Source: Crambe crambe | Taxonomy: Eukaryota; Porifera; Demospongiae; Poecilosclerida; Crambeidae | DNA: 64,000 nt | Assembly: GCA_963924555.1 (NCBI GenBank) | Contig: OZ004582.1 | Coordinates: 2,790,001 to 2,854,000 of the forward strand | Direction: 5' to 3' | The notes under the pieces: model-generated | The model's database searches: none | Told to the model about the DNA's origin: nothing | Seen by the model: the letters and a program-made list of their open reading frames with translations, nothing else | Program-made: the position numbers and the translations under genes | Part shown: in pieces, positions 32,424-42,346 of the stretch | Layout: every line of letters begins with the position of its first letter | How positions within the stretch are numbered: position 1 is the first letter of the stretch

Positions 32424-32489
32424 CATGTACTTTTAACTGTTAGCTAATAGCTTTTTGGGTGTTGGACGCACAAATAAAAGTCTCAATTA

Positions 32490-33915
32490 CTTAGTCACTG
32501 AGGAACACCCATGCACTGCCAGTCACCATCAGTCACTGAGGGACACTTCAGATCAGATCACCAGGAACACTGCCAGTCACTGAGGAACACCATCAATCAC
32601 CGAGAAACACTGCAGATTACCAGGAACACTGCCATCACATGTCACTGAGGAACACTGCAAATCACCAAGAGCACTGCAGTCACTGAGGAACACCATTAGT
32701 CACCGAGGAACACTTCAGATCATCAGTCACCAAGGAACACTGCAGATCACCAGGAACACTGCCATGCAGTCACTGAGAAACACCGAGGAACACTGAAGAT
32801 CACCAGGAACATTGCCAGTCACTGAGGAACACCATCAGTCACCAAGGAACACTGCAGATTACCACCAAGAACACTACCAGTCACTGAGGAACACCATCAG
32901 TTCCCGAAGAACACTATACAGATCACCAGGAACTCTGCTGCAGTGTTATTCAGTGATTCCTGGTGATCTGATGTTCCTCGTAGTGTTCTTCAGTGACTGA
33001 TGGTGTTCCTCAATGACTGGCAGCGTTCCTGATGATATTTTACTGCCAGTCACCATCAGACACCTAGGAACACTGCAGAACACTGCCAGTCACCGAGGAA
33101 CACTGCCAGTCACTGAGGAACACCATCAATCACCAAGGAACACTGAAGATCACCAGGTACACTGCCAGTCATTGAGGAACACCATCAGTCACTGAGGAAC
33201 AGAACACTGCCAGTCACTGAGGAACACCATCAGTCACCGAGGAACACTGACAGTCACTGAGGAACACCATCAGTCACCGAGGAACACTGCCAGTCACTGA
33301 GGAACACCATCAGTCACCGAGGAACATTGAAGATCACCAGGTACACTGCCAGTCACTGAGGAACACCATCAGTCACCGAGGAACACTGAAGATCACCAGG
33401 TACACTGCCAGTCACTGAGGAACACCATCAGTCACCGAGGAACACTGACAGTCACTGAGGAACACCATCAGTCACCGAGGAAGACTGCCAGTCACTGAGG
33501 AATACCATCAGTCACCGAGGAACACTGAAGATCACCAGGTACACTGCCAGTCACTGAGGAACACCATCAGTCACCGAGGAACACTGAGCAACACCATTAG
33601 TCACCGAGGAACACTGAAGATCACCAGGTACACTGCCAGTCACTGAGGAACACCATCAGTCACTGAGGAACACTCCCAGTCACACAGATCATTAGGAACA
33701 CTGCCAGTTACCATCAGACACCGAGGAACATTGCGGAACACTGCCAGTCACCGAAGAACACTGCCAGTCACTGAACAGCCAGTCACTGAGGAACACCATC
33801 AGTCACCAAGGAACACTGCTGATCGCCAGGAACAATACTAGTCACGTAGGAACACTATCATTCAGTCACTTAACGACACTTCAGATCACCAGAAACACTA
33901 CCAGTCACTGATCAC
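32490..33915 (+). repeat. Minisatellite of 20-bp monomers with higher-order units
   Basis: Monomers follow CAGTCACTGAGGAACACCAT and CAGTCACCGAGGAACACTGC, alternating as 40-bp pairs. In 33,265-33,660 a third monomer (AGATCACCAGGTACACTGC) joins to give a ~60-bp higher-order unit repeated several times. Outer parts are more diverged. The 20-bp step is not a multiple of three, so the frames seen here (repeated VTEEHHQSPRNT) are by-products. The array spans about 1.4 kb. Confidence 0.9.
32940..33035 (-). repeat. Inverted block inside the minisatellite
   Basis: Within the array, about 95 bp read in the opposite orientation (GTGATTCCTGGTGATCTGA, CTTCAGTGACTGATGGTG, CAATGACTGGCAGCG). These are the complements of the flanking monomers. 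The array is therefore forward, inverted, forward. Confidence 0.8.
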
Positions 33916-34311
33916 ATCATGTGACCTACATATCGCTGCACGCGCTTGATGGTAACATTGTTCTTTCTTTAATGGCTAGTTGAATATGCAGTTCCCCCAG
34001 TTTGGAAGAACCCCACTGAGTGTTTGGAAAGTCTGGGAAAAGAGAAGTGAATAGCTAGCTAATAAATTAATTAATAACCAGTAGCATCACGAGGTATTAC
34101 TTTCCTCAAGTGCCTTATATAGCGTTCACATTTATCTACAGTCTACCAAAACTTCCAAAACTCCATCTACTAGTTTAAGCTTAATTCGTGGCTTAACTTC
34201 TCATCGTAGGAACTCCTTAAGTTATTATAATCAGGGGGTGTTGCCCACCAATATCTTCTTCAAAATTTCTGTGCCAGTTCTGACGTATGTTCGGGGTCAT
34301 TATCTTGCATA
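33916..34311. other. Gene-poor stretch
   Basis: AT-rich sequence between the minisatellite and a MITE. No gene or clear repeat is recognised apart from short CTAG words. Confidence 0.5.
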
Positions 34312-34553
34312 GTACTTGAGAAAAGGGGTCTTATCGTGCAAAACATTAAAAGCTGTTAAACGCTTGTAAAGTTTACAAGCTACATATAAAATGTACATGA
34401 GATATAAAATTTAATTAAGTATAACTCAGGAATGAAGTGGTGTATTAATTAGATTTAAAAAAACCATGTAAATCTCCAGTTTAAGAGCTTTAGAATGATA
34501 CCAATAACTCTGTTTTTGAATTTTTGCACGATAAGACCCCTTTTCTCAAGTAC
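34312..34553. mobile_element. 242-bp MITE with 32-bp perfect inverted repeats and TA duplication
   Basis: Left end starts GTACTTGAGAAAAGGGGTCT and continues to GTGCAAAA; the right end is its exact complement over 32 nt. TA dinucleotides flank both sides (34,310-34,311 and 34,554-34,555), as in Tc1/mariner-type target duplications. The interior is AT-rich and noncoding. Perfect arms suggest recent activity. Confidence 0.85.
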
Positions 34554-35227
34554 TATCACTTACCATTCGAAGTTTCCTTTTTTCTATCTGTCATTGTCTC
34601 TGCCTTTTTTTTTTGGCTTCTGGACTATGACTTCCCAGTCCTGATAATAAGGAAAGGGGGAATGTCACGCAAAAATTCGAAATTGAGTTATTGATTTGAT
34701 ATAGCGTTGTAGTTCATACCTCGGGGAGTAAAATGGTTCTTGACTGGAAGCCAAATTGTAAACGAAAGAAGGTATGTGCAGGAATGACTGAGCCAACCTT
34801 TGACCTCATAGGCCAGCAAAGCTGGCCTATGTATTATAAAGGCTCCTGCAAGTAGCGATTCCGGATCATTTTTTATAATTCACTATTGGACGTTTATTGA
34901 ATTAAGCTTTTTTTTCTGAGCAGAATGGTCTTTTTCCGGTGAAAATTCATGCATTCTAACTCATCTTACATCGAATTTTCCGAATGCAATCAATGGAAAA
35001 ATTTCTGCATTCTTATAATTGGAAATGTAAAAGGGTGCGAAGGTCAATCCTTTTTGATTCCCATTATCTCCGCTTCTACTGAATGCTTTTCTTTCAAACA
35101 AAGATTGTTGTGGAGAGGAAAGAGTAGAGAGTTTAGGTAAACAGTAAATAAAAAATTAGTATGTAAACAAGTGGAGTTGTGCGATAAAAAAGAAGGCTTA
35201 AACTACAAAAATTTCAAGTCTCCGTTA
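34554..35227. other. Gene-poor stretch with a short perfect palindrome
   Basis: At 34,807-34,831 CATAGGCCAGC and GCTGGCCTATG flank three A. The following words (TATGTATTATAA.GCTCCTGC) recur at about 15,800, so this is part of an interspersed repeat. The frame at 34,949-35,140 has no recognised domain. Confidence 0.5.
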
Positions 35228-36010
35228 TCAAAATCTTTTTTTTAGCTTGAATGTGTATACTATACCAAGCTCTTCTGTGTACACTACATTGTACCAGTCA
35301 AGAAAACCAGGTACCTGGGAGATGACTTTGCCTTTGTATGGCTTAATGGTTCCATCTGGTTCTGTAAAGTTATGTTTAATATATTTCCCAATTAGTGAGG
35401 GAATAGACTCGGGTGTAGCTGATTCAGAAGAGCACTTAATTTGGACTTCACTTGTGCTGGAGATATCCAAAGTCCATAATCAGTTAACTCGGATGTAATC
35501 TTTACTTTCATTTGGACCCTTTTTCTCTCAGATGCTTCTTTTTCTTTTTATTTTTTATTCTGGACTTTGATTCGTTCTTTTTTAATATTTGAGAGGTGTT
35601 CATGATATCGCTGGCGATGTTGGGGGGCTAGTATGGAAGCATTTGGTTTTTCTCTGATAAGCCTGTCCAATTTCCCAAAATCTCTTTCACTGATTGTATT
35701 GGTTGTTTTCACAGTGGTTGTTTCAGATTTTACTTTTTCTTTATTTGCACTCATAACTGGTTGATGATCTGCTAACACAAAGATTTGAAAAGAGAGAGAA
35801 GGATATATTCAACTGAAGAATCATGGTGTGACTGGTTATTAAGTCGGGAGTGAAGGGTCCTATCATGACACTGTTGATGTTTTGTGCTGTGGTTTCTTTG
35901 AAGAAGATTCTCAATTTAGTGTATGAAGCAAAATTAAATTCCAAGCAGAGTTCTCTATCATTAATTGGAACACTTTCTTCTATTATTATCGTAAAAACCC
36001 ACATTGAGAA
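35228..36010 (-). pseudogene. Orphan multicopy protein C-terminal region
   Basis: Minus-strand frames: ESVPINDRELCLEFNFASYT and MIGPFTPDLITSH (36,004-35,820). After an AG acceptor-like site come DHQPVMSANKEKVK and ERDFGKLDRLIREKPNASIL (to 35,640), then a Lys-rich coil (RQRYHEHLSNIKKERIK). The last piece (35,470-35,228) reads SLIGKYIKHNFTEPDGTIK and VPGFLDWYNVVYTEELGIVY. The RDFAKLDRLLREKPNAS and GKRIRH...W..V.Y phrases are familiar to me from uncharacterised multicopy invertebrate proteins, probably TE-linked. Frame changes at about 35,540 and 35,770 break the reading. Confidence 0.5.
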
Positions 36011-36167
36011 CCCATTACAGTGGAATCCTACTGAGAGTTTACTTCAGGCTGCAAAAAAGGCTACAAGAAACACTATAATAGTATTTCACACTCCCAACAT
36101 TCTCTATCACACTCTTACTCCATTTTCAAGTTGAGAGGTCTGCGTTATTGTAGGGAACATAAAGGTA

Positions 36168-36674
36168 TGTGGGGATGACCACTGCTCAAAAAAGTAAGGA
36201 AACAAGAAGGATGGAAATGGGATCAATCTTTGTTCTGTATATCCAGCCAACAATCCCTACATATATGTCGGGTAGCTTCAGATTATAGTGTAGTAATGTA
36301 CATATATATATACAGAACAAAGATTGATCCCATGGACTTCTCCAATAGTTCTCCAGCATACCAGCCCAATCATTATCAACGAGTCAAGGTGTTGTGTTAT
36401 TATTGAGCTATACTTGGAGGTCGAAAGAAGAAGAGTCTACCGTCGTGAATCTAAATCCCCGAGTCGATACAGTAGTCTATCATCATTATCTAGAGCTAGC
36501 TAGCTAGAGACAGCTGAGTAATATTATAATTTCGAATAATTGGATATCCTGTAGTGTCTCCTTTTTCATCGACTCTTTCGAGGATAACGAGTAGAAAAGA
36601 TCGTAGTTGGTAGAATTTGGTTATCCAGAAATCATAGCTGTAGCTTGAGTGGTTCGAGAGATATGGTTGTCTAA

Positions 36675-36712
<38 letters not shown>

Positions 36713-36925
36713 GAGACATTATTTTAACCACATGAAAGAAAAATGGACCCTTCAGAGTGTGATTGCACCTCTCTAACACCCTTTGGGGAGAACCCTGCCT
36801 AGAGAGTGCAGTAGCACTCTCTCTCTATGAAGGGATGAATTATCCAGCCTACTACGATGTGCAGACCAAGTTTCAGGACCAGGGAGCTTACCGTTTCAGA
36901 AATACAGCAAGCAGGTAAATCGCTG
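36168..36925 (+). mobile_element. Family A repeat, copy 3 (rearranged)
   Basis: The hairpin is shortened (36,173 to about 36,335; GATGACCACTGCTCAAAAAA then a reduced right arm ending AAAGATTGATCCCAT). The flank matches copy 2 through GTTCGAGAGATATGG (about 36,650-36,668). An (AAT)n tract and about 120 bp of other sequence follow. The end block (CAAGTTTCAGGACCAGGG, TTACCGTTTCAG) is then present at 36,865-36,915, but inverted relative to its place in copy 2. Confidence 0.75.
36675..36711. repeat. (AAT)n microsatellite
   Basis: About 12 uninterrupted AAT/ATA units at the point where family A copy 3 is interrupted. Copy 2 has only a few such units at the matching place (near 27,975), so the tract grew within the repeat. 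Confidence 0.95.
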
Positions 36926-37129
36926 GATTCTTCTTCTTATTTTAATAGCCACAAGTATATCAAAATCCTGGTATTCAAGCACCACTCTGATCAGTTTCAC
37001 TGGGAGAACCCTCCACCATCTCTGATTTCTTCTCTATCAACAGGAAATGGATAATAAGTAAATGCAGCCAATCACATTAGTTCCAGTTCCTGGTTGAGCT
37101 CTGAAGCCAGCGATTTGATCAACAAACCA

Positions 37130-37629
37130 GTGGTGGATTTAGAGGGGTTCTAGGTTTCCACTGAAACCCCCCTTTCAACAGACAATTGTAGAGTTACAGT
37201 AGGCAAGAGACAGAGCCCAAGAAGAGCGTAAAGGCAGGTAATGCTTGTATGCCTGTGATGTCCAGCAAATCCAAACCTCGTCACTATTACAAAATTGAAG
37301 ACCACAAATTGAACACTTTGCTTCGTCATTGGAATTGATGAATAATCGTCCTCAAGAAGTTCCATTGTTTTATTGATGACTTTTTTCTCTTTCTTTTCTT
37401 CTTCTCTGTTCTCTTTCTTTCTTCTCTCTAACTTCTTCATTTCCTTATGTTCTTCCCTCTCTTTTAGTTTTCTCTCTCGTTCGACTTTTCTCTGCTCTTT
37501 TTCTTCAAGTTCCATCTGCTTCTCTCTCTCCTTTTCCTTCAAATCATCAGGTTTGTCATTCAAGTATAGTTTTACTATTAAGCTCCTCTCACTTACAGCA
37601 CGAGTGGATTCGACAGCTGGCACCTTCAA
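37130..37629 (-). pseudogene. pogo-type transposase C-terminal coil and finger
   Basis: The minus-strand frame (37,629-37,340) encodes LNDKPDDLKEKEREKQMELE followed by a Glu/Lys/Arg coil of about 60 residues, then LEDDYSSIP. In a second frame (about 37,330-37,240) NDEAKCSICGLQF and DEVWICWTSQ give a small cysteine finger. The layout equals that at 26.6-27.0 and 62.2-62.5 kb, so I call it a pogo-type C-terminus. The downstream edge (37,175-37,128) is a repeat terminus, CAGTGGTGGATTTAG, also seen at 19,528. No catalytic core is present. Confidence 0.5.
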
Positions 37630-37639
37630 AAGTTATTGC

Positions 37640-38340
37640 TACAACTTCTAAACAGGACTCATCCGATCGATTGGCCTTTACAAGAATTATTCGAAAAACG
37701 GTTTGAAGAGGGCTACAACCTGATACATGGCCTGGCTGCGTATTAATCATCCTGATGCAGTTAGCAGTGCCCCACCTCATCCTGTGGATTCACATGGTTT
37801 CATCAATATCTTCAGAATTTTCTGTTTTTGGTTATCAGAAGAGTCGATGAAAAAGCAATGAAATGGTATGCATACCACCATGACTGAGGCCAGATTAAAT
37901 TGGTGTATAGGTAATGAATTTGTGTCTCGTAATAATAGCCGGAAAAACATTTTTGGATATTTTTAAAAGAATTTTCTATATAATAATGAAAACCCTCGTA
38001 GGTGAGCCATTATGATGTTAGCAGCTGGTCATAATATGACTGTCGTTCTGACTAATCAGAACTTTCATGCAGCCCAAATACCAGGCCATGCATTTTATTG
38101 AGCTAATAATTAAGTCAATCAAAAGGCATTAAATCCAAACATTACTTTTGCTGGTCGATAGTAATGAAGTGTAAATCAAAAGGCTAAACTATCACTAAAT
38201 CCAAACATTACTTTTGCTGGTCGATAGTAGTGAAGTTTGAAGCAATAATGCATGACGCTTTCTCTCCAGCTCCATGTAAAGAGTGATAATTATGTCCCCC
38301 TGTGAGCGTGGTGGCAATGGCATACTACTATTGCAACATA
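37640..38340. other. Gene-poor stretch with a local direct duplication
   Basis: A segment of about 42 bp (TAAATCCAAACATTACTTTT, then GCTGGTCGATAGTA.TGAAGT) occurs at about 38,129-38,172 and again at about 38,194-38,236. A 63-codon minus frame at 37,589-37,780 is not recognised. Confidence 0.6.
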
Positions 38341-39334
38341 GATCGATGATTTTGCATCAGGCAGAGTAGCAGATCAAATTTTGGAAAAAGTGAAGGAAAG
38401 CTACTATAAAACAAAGGTTAAAATCAACCAAGAAGAAGCAACAGATTTGAATAACAGCTTCCACTGTTGGTGAGATATGTAAAATGATGAAAAAGACAAA
38501 GTGCAGCAAAAAGGTGGAAGCACTACTCTATAGTTCATTTAGAGGTAACTTGGCCACAAGGTATGGTACTCACACAGCCAGGTGAAACTGTTTGGGGCAG
38601 TAAAAAGTGAACTATGAGTATTTTTTAGCCGATGGATCTGGCATAGCAATTGATTCCTGCTCATTTGACCTCACAAATGTGAAATATCCCTCTCGTGTAC
38701 GTTTGTATTGTGTGAGGAAGCTTCGTACTGGTATGTCAGCTTTAAACAAGTAATACATTTTAGCTATATATTTATAATAATAAACAGGGAAAGGATCAGA
38801 TCAAAGTTGCTGATGCAGGTAATATTAAATACATACAATGTGTTAATCACAATAGTACAAAGAAAGAGGTCGGCTGAAGAAGTAAATGAACCAGGTTAGA
38901 ATATAACTAGCAACTATTATTGACATAGTTTTAGTAGTATACATAAATAGCACAAAAAAGATGTTCTACGAACTCTCAACAGACCCCACCTGGTTATTTT
39001 GAAGTAACTTTTGTGACCAAAAAGAAGAGTCTGTATCGTGATGTCCATGTGGAATGACATAACTGTTTTGTCCAATCATTATGATGATGACATTGAAAGG
39101 ATGATGGAGGTTCGTGATTATATTGAGGAGTCACCTGATGATCTGCATCTCTTTGAAGATAATCCTCTAGAAAGTGACTCTTTCTTGTATGAAATAGACA
39201 CTGGTGAAAGTAAGTGGCCTCATGATCATTCCCATCCAGCTGTATTATATAAACTCCTGTATACAGAAGTATTTTCATACATTGATGATATGGACTCAAC
39301 AGTGGTGAAGTGAAATATGTTACTCCTAATGCAG
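38340..39334 (+). CDS. Unknown gene with several splice-bounded exons, partial
   Basis: Candidate exons on the plus strand: one ending RKRSAEEVNEPG at 38,894 (donor GTTAGA); one from 38,983 (after CTCAACAG) to 39,209 (donor GTAAGT) reading TPPGYFEVTFVTKKKSLYRD, WNDITVLSNHYDDDIERMME, DDLHLFEDNPLES and YEIDTGES; and a short one at 39,303-39,334 (EVKYVTPNAG, donor GTAACT). A 1-nt frame change lies near 39,048. Splice signals and composition argue for real coding; the family is unknown. Earlier coding near 38,380-38,460 (LEKVKESYYKTKVKINQEE) may belong to it. Confidence 0.4.
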
Positions 39335-39514
39335 GTAACTAAGTATACCATTTCTGTGATAAAGTGCATGATAGAATAATTATTCCTACTAGAATCAGAA
39401 TTTGATGTATGGAGTGGATGCTATGCTATATCCAGAGTAGCACTCCTAGCCTGCATTGCTTTGAATGGCTATCATGGGATAGCTACCTATGGTTGGCAAT
39501 GAAATAGTTCACCA

Positions 39515-39958
39515 TTATCGAAATATCTGTGTAGCTAAGTAGAAATCATCAATATGATGTGGGGAATTTCCCTTATTTCTGCGCACTATGCCTAAACGTT
39601 CTCCGTAATTAAACATTGAAATTTGGGCACATAGGATGTGAAACTTTGCCAAGGAATAGGGTGAGAATATGGCATGCTTATGACTTATGATGTTTGCCAT
39701 TTCCCCATCAGTATAATGATTCATGTGTGCAGCTTCTGGAATGCTTATTATTAGACCATACCATTGATACGTAGCTATAGCTACGGCTACGTACCTTTTA
39801 TAGCTTATTGTTCGGTAATTCTGTGCCTGCCTTTTATTCAGTCCTGATAGGTTCATGGACATGGCGAGTTTCACGAAAGAACAGGTAGATAACTCCTTGA
39901 GGCTCTCACGTACACGTACATTCGAACTATATGCATCAAGCACGCATGCGCGTATCAT
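39515..39958 (-). CDS. Unknown 5' exon candidate
   Basis: A 147-codon minus frame. The first part (MIRACVLDAYSSNVRVRESL, KELSTCSFVKLAMSMNLSGL, NKRQAQNYRTISYKR) looks coding and is followed by a GTACGT donor at about 39,796. The rest of the frame reads through likely intron. The stretch before the Met contains CpG-bearing ACGCATGCGCG. No family is recognised. Confidence 0.35.
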   Translation of the reverse strand: MIRACVLDAYSSNVRVRESLKELSTCSFVKLAMSMNLSGLNKRQAQNYRTISYKRYVAVAIATYQWYGLIISIPEAAHMNHYTDGEMANIISHKHAIFSPYSLAKFHILCAQISMFNYGERLGIVRRNKGNSPHHIDDFYLATQIFR

Positions 39959-39959
39959 A

Positions 39960-40344
39960 AGAATGTATAGATAGCTGCATCATGAGTGCAAGACGGACAA
40001 ACAGTCGCGTAGCCACCCGACCGGAAGTGAAATTTTTAATTCTGCGAATTTATCAATAATGTTAGCTACATGAAAAATTATACACAGGCCGCAAAAAAAC
40101 GGTTAGCTATAAGAGCAGCTATAAAAATAACAAGGAAGAAGTGTTCTATCCCATCGTTCTTGAAATGTTCATTCGTTTCCTTGTACGAAGTAATTAACCA
40201 CGTTATAAAGTAAGCAGGTAGGTCTGTAGACTTTTGGCACAAATCATTCCGCAAGCAAGACAGTATTAGTCACCCCCCTCACTAAGTAGCTTAATGATAG
40301 ATGCACCAAATATCCAAAAACTGTAACTGCAAAAGTATTACAAG
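39960..40344. other. Gene-poor stretch
   Basis: No gene is seen between the preceding exon candidate and family A copy 4. Sequence is AT-rich with one C run (CACCCCCC) near 40,273. Confidence 0.5.
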
Positions 40345-40870
40345 TAAGGGAAAAAGCATTTCGTGAAATGAAAAAAGATATAGGGATGACCACTGCTCAA
40401 AAAAGTAAGGAAACACGAAGGATGGAATCTTTGTTCTGTATATCCAGCCAACAATCCCTACATATACGTCGGGTAGCTTCAGATTATAGTGTAGTAATGT
40501 AATAGATTATAGTAGATTATAGTGTAGTAATGTACGTATCCTTCTTGTTTCCTTACTTTTTTGAGCAGTGGTCATCCCTACATATTTTTTCATTTCACGA
40601 AATGGTTTTTCCCTTACTTGTTCCTGGTCTTTTTTCCTCTCTTTTATGGTTTTAGCTATGATTAGAGTTCATTCTTCTATGTGTATGCAGGGACAGATGA
40701 AAGAAGTTCTCCAATAGTTCTCCAATAGCATACCAGCCCAATCATTATCGAGTCAAGATGTTGTGTTGTTGAGCCATACTTGGAGGTCGAAGAGAGTCTA
40801 CCGTGGTGAATCTAAATCCCCGAATCGATACAGTAGTCTATCATCATCATTATCCAGAGCTAGATAGCTG
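40345..40870 (+). mobile_element. Family A repeat, copy 4
   Basis: The hairpin runs from AAGTAAGGGAAAAAGCATTT to GGTTTTTCCCTTACTT (about 40,345-40,620). The centre holds a short duplicated AGATTATAGTGTAGTAATGT. The flank continues as in copy 2 up to CATTATCCAGAGCTAGATAG (about 40,868), where the Helitron below begins, so the last ~300 bp are missing. Confidence 0.8.
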
Positions 40871-40892
40871 GAATGAGGCAATGCTCGGAAAG

Positions 40893-41345
40893 TTACAGTC
40901 TCAGGTGCATGTCATACCATGCATTGATGACGTAGACGAGACACGGAGCACTGCTAAATGGCACCAAAAGGCAGCCAAACAACTTGAATAACGACTGCAA
41001 CAACACTGCAGGGTTAGTGAAGTTGGCCTTGGGTGCCCGCGTAATGCTCAGGCGCAATATAGATGTAAAAGCCACAAGCAACTTGAGGGAACGAAGTGTC
41101 GTTTTCATCACTTTCTGAGCATCCTTTGACAGTGACCAATAGCCAGCTTCATTGCCCTCATGTTCGATACGCAACTGGAACAGCCTGTGTATGGTCACAC
41201 CTCCAACATTGAATGCCGCCAAGCCAGTGGGTGCAGTGATAGCACACTTCAAACCCTCTGACGTCCATAAGCTGTCAACTAATGCCTTTACGGCCTCTAT
41301 TAGAAAAGACTTACCAGTACCGCCAACACACTGACAAACATTGTA
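40893..41345 (-). pseudogene. PIF1 helicase N-terminal part of Helitron copy 2
   Basis: Minus strand: CVGGTGKSFLIEAVKALVD (Walker A, about 41,280-41,335), LKCAITAPTGLAAFNVGG, VTIHRLFQLRIEHEGNEAGY and WSLSKDAQKVMKTTL, then a deletion of motif II. The piece ITRAPKANFTNPAVLLQSLF (about 40,985-41,045) corresponds to the region near 9,800 in copy 1. A frame change lies near 41,060. ATP-binding residues are intact, but the protein is not. Confidence 0.85.
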
Positions 41346-41448
41346 AAGGGATTGTAGTTAGAGAGAGACTGGCCCTCTTCATGTTGTTTCTGGTGAATCA
41401 AAGTATTACGGATGTTGTCGTAGACCCTTTTCTGGTCGGCGTTTTCTC

Positions 41449-42300
41449 TTAGAAGAGCACCCTCATCTCTGAGGGTACAAAGAGAAGAATCAGAGAGTAA
41501 TAGTAATCTTCTCTGTTTTCCGGTTTTGCAGGATCGAACATTTTGTGGTTGACCAATCGAGGTTTGCTGAGTTTCCTGTATATTCTGTCCCCCTTATGGT
41601 CTGTTTCATGCCAGCTGTAATTGGCAACAAAGTCATGAAGGCAGATGTCCTCCAAGTCGTCAGGTCTTTGGGGGTAGTATGTGGATAGGAAATTATGAGT
41701 AAATATGTTTTCACTCTCTGGATTCCATTTTTAACAGCTGGGCATGCGTTTTTACCCTACGCTGCCTTTTGTGAGGCATGCGAACATCGACCCATTGAAT
41801 GGTAACAGACTTCTCATAGAGGTGGTCTCCACTCAAGTGGTCACCACGAGACTAACTGTGATGCCCTCATACTGCTCTTGCAGGTGACCATGCTCATGAG
41901 AGGTTTGTAAACCATTGAGCACACATCTTGGTGGCATTTTATTGGACCTCAAATAAGACCTGCAATATGTGCATATGAACAGAGTCTTTTTTGAAGCATT
42001 AGGGTCATCCTTAAGGATGAAATGTTTTAAATCAGGCCACACATTGCCGAGTTCTTTGTTAAAGTAATTTTTGAGCCTTGCTTGAGACAAAAGAGCATAT
42101 TACAGCTACAGCAAGGATTCTGAGGATAATCTTCTAAAAAATTTTTATATTTCGCCATCACATTGGCATGCTCTATTTGAAGGTGCTTTTCTAAATCTGG
42201 TCTTCTAAGCACACATTGTACGAAACTACCTTCAAGCTCATGAGACTGATTGACTTCATTACTGAATAGATCATCAAAGGTGATTTCGAAATCCCTCATT
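41449..42300 (-). pseudogene. Helitron central blocks (copy 2)
   Basis: From upstream: DLEKHLQIEHANVMAKYKNF and a CCSCNMLF finger (42,240-42,090). Then LKNYFNKELGNVWPDLKHFI with FICTYCRSYLRSNKMPPRCV and LNGL (42,080-41,910), a block called DUF6570-like in helitron-related proteins. After the deletion: SGDHLYEKSVTIQWVDVRMP, then HKRQRRVK; and DLEDICLHDFVANYSWHETD to 41,449 (PENREDYYYSLILLFVPS). At least three frames are used. Confidence 0.7.
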
Positions 42301-42346
42301 AAAGTATTAAAGTCTTCATCAAGGGAAGCAATATTTTTATGGCTAT

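Noticed and set aside
32490-33915. CRISPR-like array
   Set aside because: Regular spacing and near-identical units could suggest it, but there are no unique spacers; the units are contiguous 20-bp monomers in a eukaryotic minisatellite.
37373-37651. 92-codon plus frame, Ser/Phe-rich hydrophobic protein
   Set aside because: It is the reverse complement of the Glu/Lys coil; such shadows arise from GAA/AAG-rich coding.
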